Positions 34,333 through 41,688 of a stretch of 64,000 bases of DNA are shown in pieces. The notes under the pieces are model-generated. The model did no database searches, had not been told where the DNA came from, and was given only the letters and a program-made list of their open reading frames with translations. Made by a program: the position numbers and the translations under genes. Positions within the stretch are counted from its first letter, which is position 1; each line of letters begins with the position of its first letter. Origin of the DNA: JACQFZ01 sp041485885 (GTDB lineage: Bacteria; Pseudomonadota; Gammaproteobacteria; Acidiferrobacterales; Sulfurifustaceae); the NCBI GenBank assembly GCA_041485885.1, contig JBGPKL010000008.1, forward strand, positions 1 to 64,000, given 5' to 3'.

Positions 34333-34504
34333 TTCCATGCCTGACCCGGCAACGGCCACCGGCCTCGAATCCTGCCGAACGTACGGCGTTCCATTTTCTT
34401 ATAACAATATAAAAAAAGATTTCGTCGTTTCCGCCGTCGTCGCGACGTTTTCCATTGCGGCCGGCTATAAGATAGTCAATCGACTTCGTTGGTAATCCGA
34501 ATAC

Positions 34505-35218
34505 ATGCGGTACAGTCCAGAAGCGCTCAAGCGCAAGAGTGCCGCTCTCGAATCGGCCACGCCCCAGCAGATCTTGCAGTTCGTGTTCGAGACGTATCCG
34601 AACGCCGCCGTCTCCACCGCCTTCGGCTTGGAAGGCTGCGCTCTAGTCGACATGGCGGTGCGAATCAAACCGGACGTGCCGGTATTCACGATCGACACCG
34701 ACTACCTGTTTCCCGAGACAATCGCGCTCAAGGACCTGCTGGTGGAACGCTACCGGCTGAATCTGAAAATTTTCAAGCCGCTGCTAACGATCAAGCAGCA
34801 GGAAAATCGGCACGGACCGAAGCTCTACGAATCGAATCCGGATCGGTGCTGCGGCATCCGCAAAGTCGAACCGAACCGCCGAGCGATCGTTGGCCTCGAT
34901 GCGTGGATCGCGGGCTTGCGGCGCGATCAGACCGGCGAGCGATCGAAAGCCGACATCATCGAGCGATTCGATCACGACGACGGCAAACCGTACGTGAAGG
35001 TGAATCCGCTCGCGAACTGGACTCGCCAACAGACGTGGGACTACGTGGTCGACAAGGCCGTGCCGCACAACGAGCTACTCGACCGTGGCTACAAGAGCAT
35101 CGGTTGCTGGCCGTGCACGCGCCCGGTCGCCGAAGGCGAGAGCGAGCGCGCCGGCCGCTGGGCCGGGCGCGGGAAAACCGAGTGCGGCATCCACACCTTC
35201 GCGCAGAAGCGCGGGTAA
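34505..35218 (+). CDS. cysH: Assimilatory adenylylsulfate (APS) reductase
   Basis: This 237-residue thioredoxin-dependent reductase makes sulfite from activated sulfate. The catalytic cysteine is C227 in ECGIH. The motifs CCGIRKVEP (C115/C116) and CWPC (C201/C204) bind a 4Fe-4S cluster and mark the APS-type rather than the E. coli PAPS-type enzyme. No other cys genes lie close by. An inverted-repeat element follows 18 bp after the stop. Confidence 0.92.
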   Translation: MRYSPEALKRKSAALESATPQQILQFVFETYPNAAVSTAFGLEGCALVDMAVRIKPDVPVFTIDTDYLFPETIALKDLLVERYRLNLKIFKPLLTIKQQENRHGPKLYESNPDRCCGIRKVEPNRRAIVGLDAWIAGLRRDQTGERSKADIIERFDHDDGKPYVKVNPLANWTRQQTWDYVVDKAVPHNELLDRGYKSIGCWPCTRPVAEGESERAGRWAGRGKTECGIHTFAQKRG

Positions 35219-35236
35219 AACGCTTCATTTGATTTT

Positions 35237-35331
35237 GGAACCGCAGATGAACGCGGATAAACGCGGATGAAAACATAAAAAAGATATCTCCTTGCTTTTA
35301 TCCGCGTTCATCTGCGTTAATCTGCGGTTCC
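35237..35331 (+). mobile_element. 95-bp MITE-like inverted repeat, copy 3
   Basis: Ends at 35237-35268 and 35300-35331 match at 29 of 32 positions and share GGAACCGCAGAT with the other copies. The centre is 31 bp and A/T-rich. It lies between cysH and the SDR gene, 23 bp before the SDR start. Confidence 0.8.
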
Positions 35332-35354
35332 ACCCATATTAAGTAATCCACAAA

Positions 35355-36116
35355 ATGAATATTTTCGATTTGAAGAACAAAGTCGCCGTTATTACCGGCT
35401 CGACCCGCGGTATCGGCCGCTCGATCGCCGAGCACATGGCGTACGCCGGAGCGAAGGTGGTGATCTCGAGCCGCACTGCCGCCGACTGCGAAGCAGTGGC
35501 GCAGGCAATCAAGAAACAGGGCGGCGAAGCCATTGCCGTGCCGGCCAGCATCTCCAAGTTCCCGGAGCTGCAAACGCTGGTGCAGAAAACGCGCGACGCC
35601 TGGGGAAAGATCGATATCCTAGTTTGCAACGCGGCGTCGAATCCGCATTTCGGCTCGATGATGGATCTACCCGACGAGATGTTCGACAAAACGATGCGCA
35701 ACAATATTCTGAGCAACCTCTGGCTATGTAAACTCGTCGCGCCGGAGATGCGCAGCCGCAAGGACGGTGCGATCATCATCGTCAGCTCCATCGGCGGATT
35801 GCGTGCGACGTCCGTGCTCGGCGTATACGCGCTGTCGAAAGCGGCGGACATGCAGCTCGCGCGCAATCTCGCGCTCGAGTTCGGCAAAGACAACGTGCGC
35901 GTCAATTGCATCGCGCCGGGGCTGGTCAAGACGGATTTCGCGAAGGCGTTGTGGGAGAATCCGAAGCTACTCGCGGAGCGCGAGGCCGGCACGCCGCTCA
36001 AACGGATCGGCGAACCGGACGACATCGGAGGAATCGCCGTGATGCTCGCTTCGCGCGCGGGCGCGTTCATCACCGGCCAGACGATCGTGGCCGACGGCGG
36101 CGTGACGATCGCCTAA
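35355..36116 (+). CDS. Short-chain dehydrogenase/reductase
   Basis: This 253-residue classical SDR has the NAD(P) motif TGSTRGIG at residues 14-21, NAAS at 92-95, and the catalytic S145, Y158 and K162. The C-terminal GQTIVADGG is typical. It resembles FabG- or dehydrogenase-type SDRs acting on small alcohols or acyl compounds; the substrate is unknown. It is isolated between two inverted-repeat elements. Confidence 0.85.
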   Translation: MNIFDLKNKVAVITGSTRGIGRSIAEHMAYAGAKVVISSRTAADCEAVAQAIKKQGGEAIAVPASISKFPELQTLVQKTRDAWGKIDILVCNAASNPHFGSMMDLPDEMFDKTMRNNILSNLWLCKLVAPEMRSRKDGAIIIVSSIGGLRATSVLGVYALSKAADMQLARNLALEFGKDNVRVNCIAPGLVKTDFAKALWENPKLLAEREAGTPLKRIGEPDDIGGIAVMLASRAGAFITGQTIVADGGVTIA

Positions 36117-36124
36117 AGATTATT

Positions 36125-36224
36125 GGAACCGCAGATAAACGCAGATGAACGCGGATAAAGGCAGCAAAGAATTCTTCTTTTTGGTTATTTTCATCGGCGT
36201 TTATCCGCGTTCATCTGCGGTTTC
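36125..36224 (+). mobile_element. 100-bp MITE-like inverted repeat, copy 4
   Basis: Ends at 36125-36156 and 36193-36224 match at 27 of 32 positions. The left 32 bp are identical to those of copy 2, and the preceding AGATTATT is also shared, so the true left edge may lie a few bases further out. It sits 8 bp after the SDR stop. Confidence 0.8.
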
Positions 36225-36247
36225 GAATTGGTAGATTTCCTTATTTG

Positions 36248-36901
36248 TCAGGCGCTCTTCCTCGCCGCCATCTGACGCTCGATCTCCGCCTTGCGGTCGT
36301 CGTTCACTTTCATCGCGGTCGCGCGGGCCTTGATCCGATCGAGGCAGGCCGCGGCCTGCGGAATGCGCGCGACGAAATCCTCGCCGTAGATTTTCTTCGT
36401 TGCCTGCGACACCAGCGGCAGATGGACATAGGCGGCGCAATCGGCGTACGTGAAATCGGTGCCGGCGATGTAAGGTGAGAATTTCGCCGTCTGGGCGAGC
36501 GCGCGGATGCCCTTTTCGAGATCTTCACGCGTGCGTTGCTTGATTTCATCGGACACCGAGCCGCCGAAATAAACTTCCGGATAGAGCCGCCGCGCGGGCA
36601 ATTCGAGATAGAGCTCGAGGAAGTCGATCAACTCGCGGCACTTCGCGCGCTGATACGGATCGCGCGGGTAGAGCGACGGTTGCGGCTGCAGCTCTTCGAT
36701 GTACTCGATGATCGCCTGCGACTCGCAAAGTACGCCTTGCGGCGTTTTCAAAAACGGTACCTTGCCAAGCGGGCTGCCGGAGTCGATCGAATCCTGGCCG
36801 GTCGTATGGCGCTCTTCCTCGAAGGGCACGCCTTTTTCAAGGAGCGCTAGCTTCACCTTGTTGTAGTAGTTGCTAATGGGGAAACCACAAAGCTTCAGCA
36901 T
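36248..36901 (-). CDS. Glutathione S-transferase family protein
   Basis: This 217-residue protein has an N-terminal thioredoxin-like domain (KLCGFPISNYYNKVKLALLEKGV) with the cis-Pro and glutathione-binding signature around KVPFLKTPQGVLCESQAI, and a helical C-terminal domain. Conjugation or isomerisation activity is inferred from the family; the substrate is unknown. It lies 9 bp after the class II aldolase-like gene in the same direction, so the two may be co-transcribed. Confidence 0.85.
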   Translation of the reverse strand: MLKLCGFPISNYYNKVKLALLEKGVPFEEERHTTGQDSIDSGSPLGKVPFLKTPQGVLCESQAIIEYIEELQPQPSLYPRDPYQRAKCRELIDFLELYLELPARRLYPEVYFGGSVSDEIKQRTREDLEKGIRALAQTAKFSPYIAGTDFTYADCAAYVHLPLVSQATKKIYGEDFVARIPQAAACLDRIKARATAMKVNDDRKAEIERQMAARKSA

Positions 36902-36910
36902 AAATGTTCC

Positions 36911-37684
36911 TCAGTTACGGTAAGAAGAATCTTCGCGATCCAGCAGCCGCAACAACGGCGGCCAGTCGCGTTCGCCCACCCGCATCGGGCCGTTGACGAC
37001 TTGATCGTGCACGCGCTCGCACAGCGACTGCGGCAGTAAGTTCAGCTCGGCACCGCCCGCCAGCGCCGCGATCTGCATCTGGCACGCGCGCTCCAAATAG
37101 AACATGCGCACATAAGCGGCGGGAACGGTGTGGCCGACGGTCAACGTGCCGTGGTTGCGCAGGATCAGCACGTTCTTCTGGCCGAGATGCGCCACCAAGC
37201 GCTCGCGCTCGGCGAGATCGAGCGCGATGCCTTCGTAGTCGTGATAGGCGACATCGCTATAAACGACGAGCGCCGTCTGCGTCAGCGGCAGCAGTCCCTG
37301 CTTCTGCGAGGAGACGGCGACACCGCCGGTGGTGTGCAAATGCAATACGCATGTCACGTCGCTACGCGCGGCGTGCACGGCGCTATGGATGGTGAAACCG
37401 GCCGGGTTGATCTCGTACGGCGTGTCGCTCACCACTTTGCCGTCGAGATCGACTTTCACCAGCGACGACGCCGTAATTTCGCTGAAGAGCATCCCGTACG
37501 GATTGATCAAGAAATGCTTCTTCGGGCCAGGAACCGCGGCCGAGATGTGGGTATAGATGAGATCGTCCCAGCCGTTACGCGCGACCAAGCGATAGCAGGC
37601 GGCGAGATTGACTCGCGCTTCCCACTCGGCATCGGTCATGTCTTTCGGCCGGTGCGTGGGTTTCGAGGCGACGACGGCATTCAT
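36911..37684 (-). CDS. Class II aldolase/adducin family protein
   Basis: This 257-residue protein has the zinc-binding histidines of the fuculose-aldolase fold: H115 and H117 (VLHLHT) and H178 (LRNHGTL). The start MNAVVASKPT at 37684 is fixed by GGAGG 6 nt upstream; the frame continues upstream without support. Members without a dedicated pathway are common in betaproteobacteria, and the reaction here is unknown. It probably shares a transcript with the GST gene. Confidence 0.85.
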   Translation of the reverse strand: MNAVVASKPTHRPKDMTDAEWEARVNLAACYRLVARNGWDDLIYTHISAAVPGPKKHFLINPYGMLFSEITASSLVKVDLDGKVVSDTPYEINPAGFTIHSAVHAARSDVTCVLHLHTTGGVAVSSQKQGLLPLTQTALVVYSDVAYHDYEGIALDLAERERLVAHLGQKNVLILRNHGTLTVGHTVPAAYVRMFYLERACQMQIAALAGGAELNLLPQSLCERVHDQVVNGPMRVGERDWPPLLRLLDREDSSYRN

Positions 37685-37860
37685 AAGTAACCTCCGGGAT
37701 CCAGACTGAAACAGACCGATGCAAGTTAGCATCGGTGGCGCCGGACGACAACCGCCCGGCATACAATTATATTGAGGCGACCGCGTCCGACACCCGCAGA
37801 ACCGCATCGCGGAATGTGATCCTTCAACAAGTTTAGGCTCATTGTTAAAGCAGGCTCCCG

Positions 37861-37889
37861 CTGACATGGCGGGCGCGGGCGCGTAAAAT
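37861..37889 (+). promoter_or_regulatory. Putative promoter of fba
   Basis: CTGACA and TAAAAT are separated by 17 bp in a GC-rich spacer, 53 bp before the aldolase start codon. Confidence 0.5.
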
Positions 37890-37941
37890 TTCGCGCCTTC
37901 CCACCTGACGTTAATGACCGGCCTCCGGAGGGCCAGAACCC

Positions 37942-38967
37942 ATGAATATAGCCGAGCTACAGGCGACGGCCAAAGCGATGGTCGCAAAGGGCAAGGGCCT
38001 GATCGCCATGGACGAGAGCGGACCGACTATCGCCAAGCGCTTCAAGCAATACAATATCGACAATACCGTCGACAATCGCCGCGCGTATCGTGAGCTGATC
38101 CTGAAGACGCCGGAGCTGAACAAGTACATCAGCGGCGCCATCCTCTACGATGAAACGATTCGTCAGACGACTTCCGAAGGCGTGCCGTTTGCGAAGTACA
38201 TGGAGCGCTTGGGAATCATCCCGGGCATCAAGGTCGACACGGGCGCGAAAGACTTGGCCGCCTTCTCCGCGGAAAAAGTCACCGAGGGCCTCGACGGGCT
38301 ACGCGAGCGGCTCGCTGAATACCGCGGCATGGGCGCGCGCTTCGCCAAGTGGCGGGCGGTGATCGCGATCGGCGAGAGCATTCCCACGCGCACCTGCATC
38401 GAAGCCAACGCCCACGCGCTCGCGCGCTATTCGGCGCTCTGTCAGGAAGCCGGCATCGTCCCCATCGTCGAGCCGGAAGTGCTGATCGATGGAAATCACA
38501 CGCTCGAGCGCTGCTACGGAGCCAGCGTGGAAACGTTGCGCGCGGTGTTCCGCCAGCTCGCCGAGCAGCGCGTCGCCTACGAAGGAACGATTCTGAAAGC
38601 GAGCATGGTGATTTCCGGACTCGAGGCAAAACCGCGCGCGAGCGTCGAGCAAGTGGCCGACGCCACGGTGCGCTGCCTGCTCAACGCGGTGCCGGCGGCA
38701 TTGCCCGGCGTGGTGTTCCTGTCCGGCGGCCAGGCCAACGAAGAAGCGACGGCGCACTTGAACGCGATGAACGCGCGCCATCCGAATCTCCCGTGGCCGC
38801 TCAGCTTCTCGTACTCGCGCGCGCTGCAACAGCCGGTGATGGACACGTGGCGCGGCAATCCGGCGAACGTGACGGCGGCGCAGAAGCAACTGCAGCGACG
38901 TGCTCGCTTCAACTCGCTCGCGGCAACGGGCGGTTACCAGCCACAGATGGAACGCGAAGCGGCGTAA
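37942..38967 (+). CDS. Class I fructose-bisphosphate aldolase
   Basis: This 341-residue enzyme cleaves fructose 1,6-bisphosphate through a Schiff base; the likely lysine is K219 in ILKASM. Conserved parts include GLIAMDESGPTIAKRF and FLSGGQANEEATAHLN. It is the class I (metal-free, eukaryote-like) form, whereas betaproteobacteria usually have a class II enzyme beside pyk. The glycolytic cluster in this window (tkt-gap-pgk-pyk) has no aldolase gene, so this is probably the partner enzyme. Confidence 0.93.
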   Translation: MNIAELQATAKAMVAKGKGLIAMDESGPTIAKRFKQYNIDNTVDNRRAYRELILKTPELNKYISGAILYDETIRQTTSEGVPFAKYMERLGIIPGIKVDTGAKDLAAFSAEKVTEGLDGLRERLAEYRGMGARFAKWRAVIAIGESIPTRTCIEANAHALARYSALCQEAGIVPIVEPEVLIDGNHTLERCYGASVETLRAVFRQLAEQRVAYEGTILKASMVISGLEAKPRASVEQVADATVRCLLNAVPAALPGVVFLSGGQANEEATAHLNAMNARHPNLPWPLSFSYSRALQQPVMDTWRGNPANVTAAQKQLQRRARFNSLAATGGYQPQMEREAA

Positions 38968-39182
38968 CTATGGGTTAACTACAGGAGCTGCTGTCCCGGC
39001 GTCTGTGATGGGCAGTTACACCGAACTCGTGTTGAATCTTGGTTTTCGGTATCGTGGCCTAATGCTTGCTGGTCTCCCAGCCCTAAACGAACGGACAGCC
39101 GGTCTGATAGATAGGGTGTGGATTTGTTAGGCTATGGTGTATACATAAAAAGTACTAGGACGGCAGAAAGTGGTGAGAGGCT

Positions 39183-39437
39183 ATGGCGAACGATTTGGAT
39201 AAAGAGCTGAAGTTCTTCGATGCACACAAGAAAGAGTGGCTGACGCATTACAAGGATCAATTTGCTCTAGTAAAGGGCGAGGGATTTTTTGGTACGTTTA
39301 CTACGTTCGAGGAAGCTTTTAATGCGGGCGTCGATCGGTTTGGCAATCAGCCGTTTCTCGTCAAGAAGATCGTGGAAAACGAGCCGAAGATGCAGTTCCC
39401 AGCACTGGCTGTCGGCCTAATTAGTGTCCGTTCATAA
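39183..39437 (+). CDS. Small hypothetical protein paired with an aspartic protease
   Basis: This 84-residue soluble protein begins MANDLDKELKFFDAHKKEW, is charged and probably alpha/beta, and contains GEGFFGTFTTFEEAFNAG. I recall similar small proteins next to retropepsin-like genes but cannot name the family firmly. Its last 14 nt overlap the protease gene, so the two are likely co-translated. GC content is low compared with the core genes. Confidence 0.6.
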   Translation: MANDLDKELKFFDAHKKEWLTHYKDQFALVKGEGFFGTFTTFEEAFNAGVDRFGNQPFLVKKIVENEPKMQFPALAVGLISVRS

Positions 39438-39921
39438 CTCGCACTTTTACGTCCCGCGAGCGGACGGTAGTGTCTCTCAGCCCGACCCGAACGGCCTGCT
39501 TGCTGCAGGGCCAATTCTCCAAATCGAGATTCACGTCCCGAAGAAGATAGCGCAAGTCCTCGCGAGCCAAGGGAAGCCTGTGCCCGCGCCACAGACTGGA
39601 ATAGCACTGATCGACACGGGCGCCACGATGACGTGCGTGCACGAACCGATTTTGAAGCTACTGACTCTTAATCCTATCGGGGCCGTAACTAGCGGGACAG
39701 CAAACGGTCCCGTGCAGCAAAGCCTGTACCCGGCGTCCTTGCATTTCACAGCATTAGGTTTCGGTATCGAACTGGATCAGGTGGCCGGAGTAGATCTAGC
39801 GGGCCAGACAGTGCCCCTGAATCCACCTCAGAATGTAGTTGCGCTTATTGGAAGGAACGTCCTGAGCAGGTGCATCTTCATCTATAACGGGCCGGGCGGT
39901 TTCTGGACTCTTGCGATGTAG
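39424..39921 (+). CDS. Retropepsin-like aspartic protease
   Basis: This 165-residue protein has the single catalytic triad D64-T65-G66-A67 in ALIDTGATMT and, near the end, LIGRNVL, the hydrophobic-hydrophobic-Gly signature of retropepsins. A single-domain enzyme would work as a homodimer. No signal peptide or membrane anchor is seen. The GTG start lies within the end of the 84-residue upstream gene. Substrates are unknown. Confidence 0.72.
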   Translation: MSVHNSHFYVPRADGSVSQPDPNGLLAAGPILQIEIHVPKKIAQVLASQGKPVPAPQTGIALIDTGATMTCVHEPILKLLTLNPIGAVTSGTANGPVQQSLYPASLHFTALGFGIELDQVAGVDLAGQTVPLNPPQNVVALIGRNVLSRCIFIYNGPGGFWTLAM

Positions 39922-39945
39922 GTCGATGTAGGCAAGCCGGCATAA

Positions 39946-40110
39946 TTCCTTCCATTCCTTTCGCATCCCGGGGTTGGAGTGAGTCAGCGCGCAAAGATTG
40001 CGGGAATACGTATGGGGGGATATCAGTTTGTGCGCGATATCCGTTAACGTATTGAATAGGCCACTGGAGCCACTGTCGGCGTTGTACACAAAAACTAGGC
40101 TGCGAGCCAT
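39946..40110 (-). pseudogene. Truncated gene of a small uncharacterised family
   Basis: The minus-strand frame reads MARSLVFVYNADSG, then LFNTLTDIAHKL, then NLCALTHSNPGMRKEWKEL. These match the N-terminal half of a widespread small protein of unknown function as I remember it. After residue 55 the likeness ends and the frame runs into the antisense of the protease gene, so the 3' half seems lost. GAGAGGGAAG upstream is a good ribosome-binding site, and it is supplied by the repeat at 40116. Confidence 0.5.
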
Positions 40111-40115
40111 CTAAA

Positions 40116-40193
40116 CTTCCCTCTCTTTCGCTTGCTTCACGTGACCGTGCTTGACCACTGACGATCGTGCGCATGGCGCACGCTACGCTGGCT
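40116..40193. repeat. Dispersed repeat A, copy 1
   Basis: A 78-bp sequence beginning CTTCCCTCTCTTTCGCTTGC and ending in a GTGCGCATGGCGCAC hairpin followed by GCTACGCTGGCT. It is repeated with few changes at 41606-41683, and its last 32 bp occur again at 42326-42357. Confidence 0.75.
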
Positions 40194-40196
40194 GAC

Positions 40197-40333
40197 TTAC
40201 CTCGCGCCGCAATTCGAACAAACCGTCGCCGAAGGCGCGCGTACGGAAGTCGCAAGTTCGGGCCGTGCTCGATCAGAAGTTCGACGATGCGCGCGTAGTC
40301 GGCGACCACATCCACGGGCCAGGATTCAAAAAA
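40197..40333 (-). pseudogene. Remnant of a HigB/Gp49-like toxin
   Basis: Minus-strand translation gives PDFFESWPVDVVADYARIVE, LLIEHGPNLRLPYAR and, after a frameshift, FGDGLFELRREV. This matches the N-terminal half of phage-derived Gp49-like (HigB/RelE) toxins. The C-terminal half and any HigA antitoxin are absent; repeat A begins where the gene breaks off. Confidence 0.65.
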
Positions 40334-40394
40334 ATCGGGCTAGGTCTCGCGGTGACACATTTGATTTGTTTCATTGCAAGACCTGGCCCGATTT
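40332..40394. repeat. Inverted pair of a 28-bp repeat (repeat C)
   Basis: 40367-40394 reads TGTTTCATTGCAAGACCTGG and on to CCGATTT. 40332-40359 is a similar copy in the opposite orientation, and a third copy lies at 41521-41548. The pair can form a stem with a short loop. Such sequences are often the ends of small mobile elements. Confidence 0.5.
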
Positions 40395-40418
40395 CGACGG
40401 TCGGAAAAGATTATCGTG

Positions 40419-40679
40419 TCACCATTTCAGCCGCTTGCTCCAGAACCCCCACGCGATCCCGTAAAACGCGCCGAGCACGAAACCGGCGACGGTGAACGTC
40501 ACCAATCCGGTAACAAATGCCACGGCACTACCGTAGATCGGCCAGGGACTGGCCTGCGCCAGCCAGCGGATCAGGCCGAACGGCGGAAATAGCGCATCGA
40601 AAATGGCGCAGAGGACATACGCCACACCCACGGTTGTCGCGAGCGACGCCGCGTACACACTCCAACGTGAATCTTTCAT
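40419..40679 (-). CDS. Small membrane protein (DUF5676-like)
   Basis: This 86-residue protein begins MKDSRWSVYAASLATTVGVAYV, with two or three hydrophobic helices and a basic C-terminus (FWSKRLKW). GGAGGG lies 5 nt upstream of the ATG. It resembles DUF5676-type membrane proteins of unknown role. Confidence 0.65.
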   Translation of the reverse strand: MKDSRWSVYAASLATTVGVAYVLCAIFDALFPPFGLIRWLAQASPWPIYGSAVAFVTGLVTFTVAGFVLGAFYGIAWGFWSKRLKW

Positions 40680-40709
40680 GACATCCCTCCTCGAATGAAC
40701 TGCGTGCAA

Positions 40710-40926
40710 AGAAGTGGCCCCACCAATCTAAACAGCAAATCGCGCCCGGTTAAGTGAGGCTCTGCGGTTAGGCTGCCGGCGCGAGCGGCAGCGATTCGAA
40801 GTACACGGCATCGGCTGTGCGCCGGTCAAGCGCGGTGTGGGGTCGACGCCTATTGTAAAATGCGAAGTAGCGTGCCAGAGCAGAGCCGTCACTTAGCCGG
40901 CTGTATCAATAAGTGGGGCCACTTCT
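40710..40926 (-). mobile_element. IS3-family insertion sequence remnant
   Basis: A 217-bp unit is bounded by perfect 14-bp inverted repeats, AGAAGTGGCCCCAC (40710-40723) and its complement (40913-40926). Inside, on the minus strand, about 35 codons ending at 40771 read LARYFAFYNRRRPHTALDRR, the C-terminus of an IS3-type DDE transposase. The rest of the transposase is deleted. Its right end touches the start of the DUF4258 gene. Confidence 0.7.
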
Positions 40927-41194
40927 GACCTATCATGTCAACATGCGGCTCGGGAACAGGTTCATACAGCGCGAGGCCATTATCGGTGCCGTGGATACTT
41001 TTGAGCTGATCGAGTCGTATCCCGATGACAAGTACTATCCGAGTTATTTGTTGCTCGGTAGGTCGGGGGCCGATGCGTTTCATGTACTTTTTGGCGTGGA
41101 TGTTGCGGGTCATAACGTTCGCGTGGTAACGGCATATCGGCCGAGTCGCGATGAGTGGTCGGACGATTTGAAAACACGAAGGAGTAATGGATGA
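40913..41194 (+). CDS. DUF4258 domain protein (toxin-like), 5' end altered
   Basis: This protein of about 93 residues contains TYHVNMRLGNRFIQ, SYPDDKYYPSYLLLG and VTAYRPSRDEW, the DUF4258 pattern of small RNase-like proteins paired with zinc-finger antitoxins. The usual first residues are missing. The only upstream start codon (GTG at 40913) lies in the inverted repeat of the IS remnant; an ATG at 40943 is the alternative. It overlaps the next gene by ATGA. Confidence 0.65.
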   Translation: MGPLLTYHVNMRLGNRFIQREAIIGAVDTFELIESYPDDKYYPSYLLLGRSGADAFHVLFGVDVAGHNVRVVTAYRPSRDEWSDDLKTRRSNG

Positions 41195-41412
41195 AATGCA
41201 CAGTGTGTGGTGCCAGCATGAGCCCAGTGCGTACGGATCTTCCGTTCAAACTGTCGGAGCAGCGTATTGTTATCCTCAAGCAGTTGCCGCTTCTGCAATG
41301 TAGCGCATGTCGAGAGTACCTAATCGAGGATCGAGTCATGCAGCGCATCGACAGCCTATTGGCCGAAGCTCACGGGACAGCGGAACTTGAAGTTATCCGA
41401 TTCGCGGCGTGA
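41191..41412 (+). CDS. YgiT-type zinc finger protein (MqsA-like antitoxin N-domain)
   Basis: This 73-residue protein has a zinc knuckle C3-x2-C6 and C37-x2-C40, as in YgiT/MqsA N-terminal domains, but no DNA-binding HTH half. Paired by overlap with the DUF4258 gene, a common toxin-antitoxin-like arrangement. Confidence 0.75.
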   Translation: MKCTVCGASMSPVRTDLPFKLSEQRIVILKQLPLLQCSACREYLIEDRVMQRIDSLLAEAHGTAELEVIRFAA

Positions 41413-41520
41413 TACACCGCGTGGGGAGGAGCAGGGGTCACGGCAAGGGACAAGTTTTACGCCTTTTTGCTGCCTCACTACAGCGCAGTGAGTCGGGTGG
41501 TGGGGCAGCGGAAGGTGCGA

Positions 41521-41683
41521 TGTTTCAGCGCAAGACCTGATCCTATTTACTCGTAAAAACCCCATGTAGGGTGGGTGGAGCGAAGCGCAACCCACCGAAA
41601 TAATACTTACCTCTCTTTCGTTTGCTCCACGTGACCGTGCTTGACCACTGATAATCATGCGCATGGCGCACGCTACGTTGGCT
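41521..41683. repeat. Cluster of repeats C, B and A
   Basis: Repeat C at 41521-41548, a partial repeat B at 41555-41605 (TGTAGGGTGGGTGGAGCGAA core) and repeat A copy 2 at 41606-41683 lie end to end. The stretch 41413-41688 holds no gene and consists mostly of these repeats. Confidence 0.7.
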
Positions 41684-41688
41684 CGCGT

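Noticed and set aside
29474..36224. CRISPR-like repeated units
   Set aside because: The 10-bp units lie inside inverted-repeat ends with no spacers; the copies are dispersed and palindromic, so they are element ends and not a CRISPR array.
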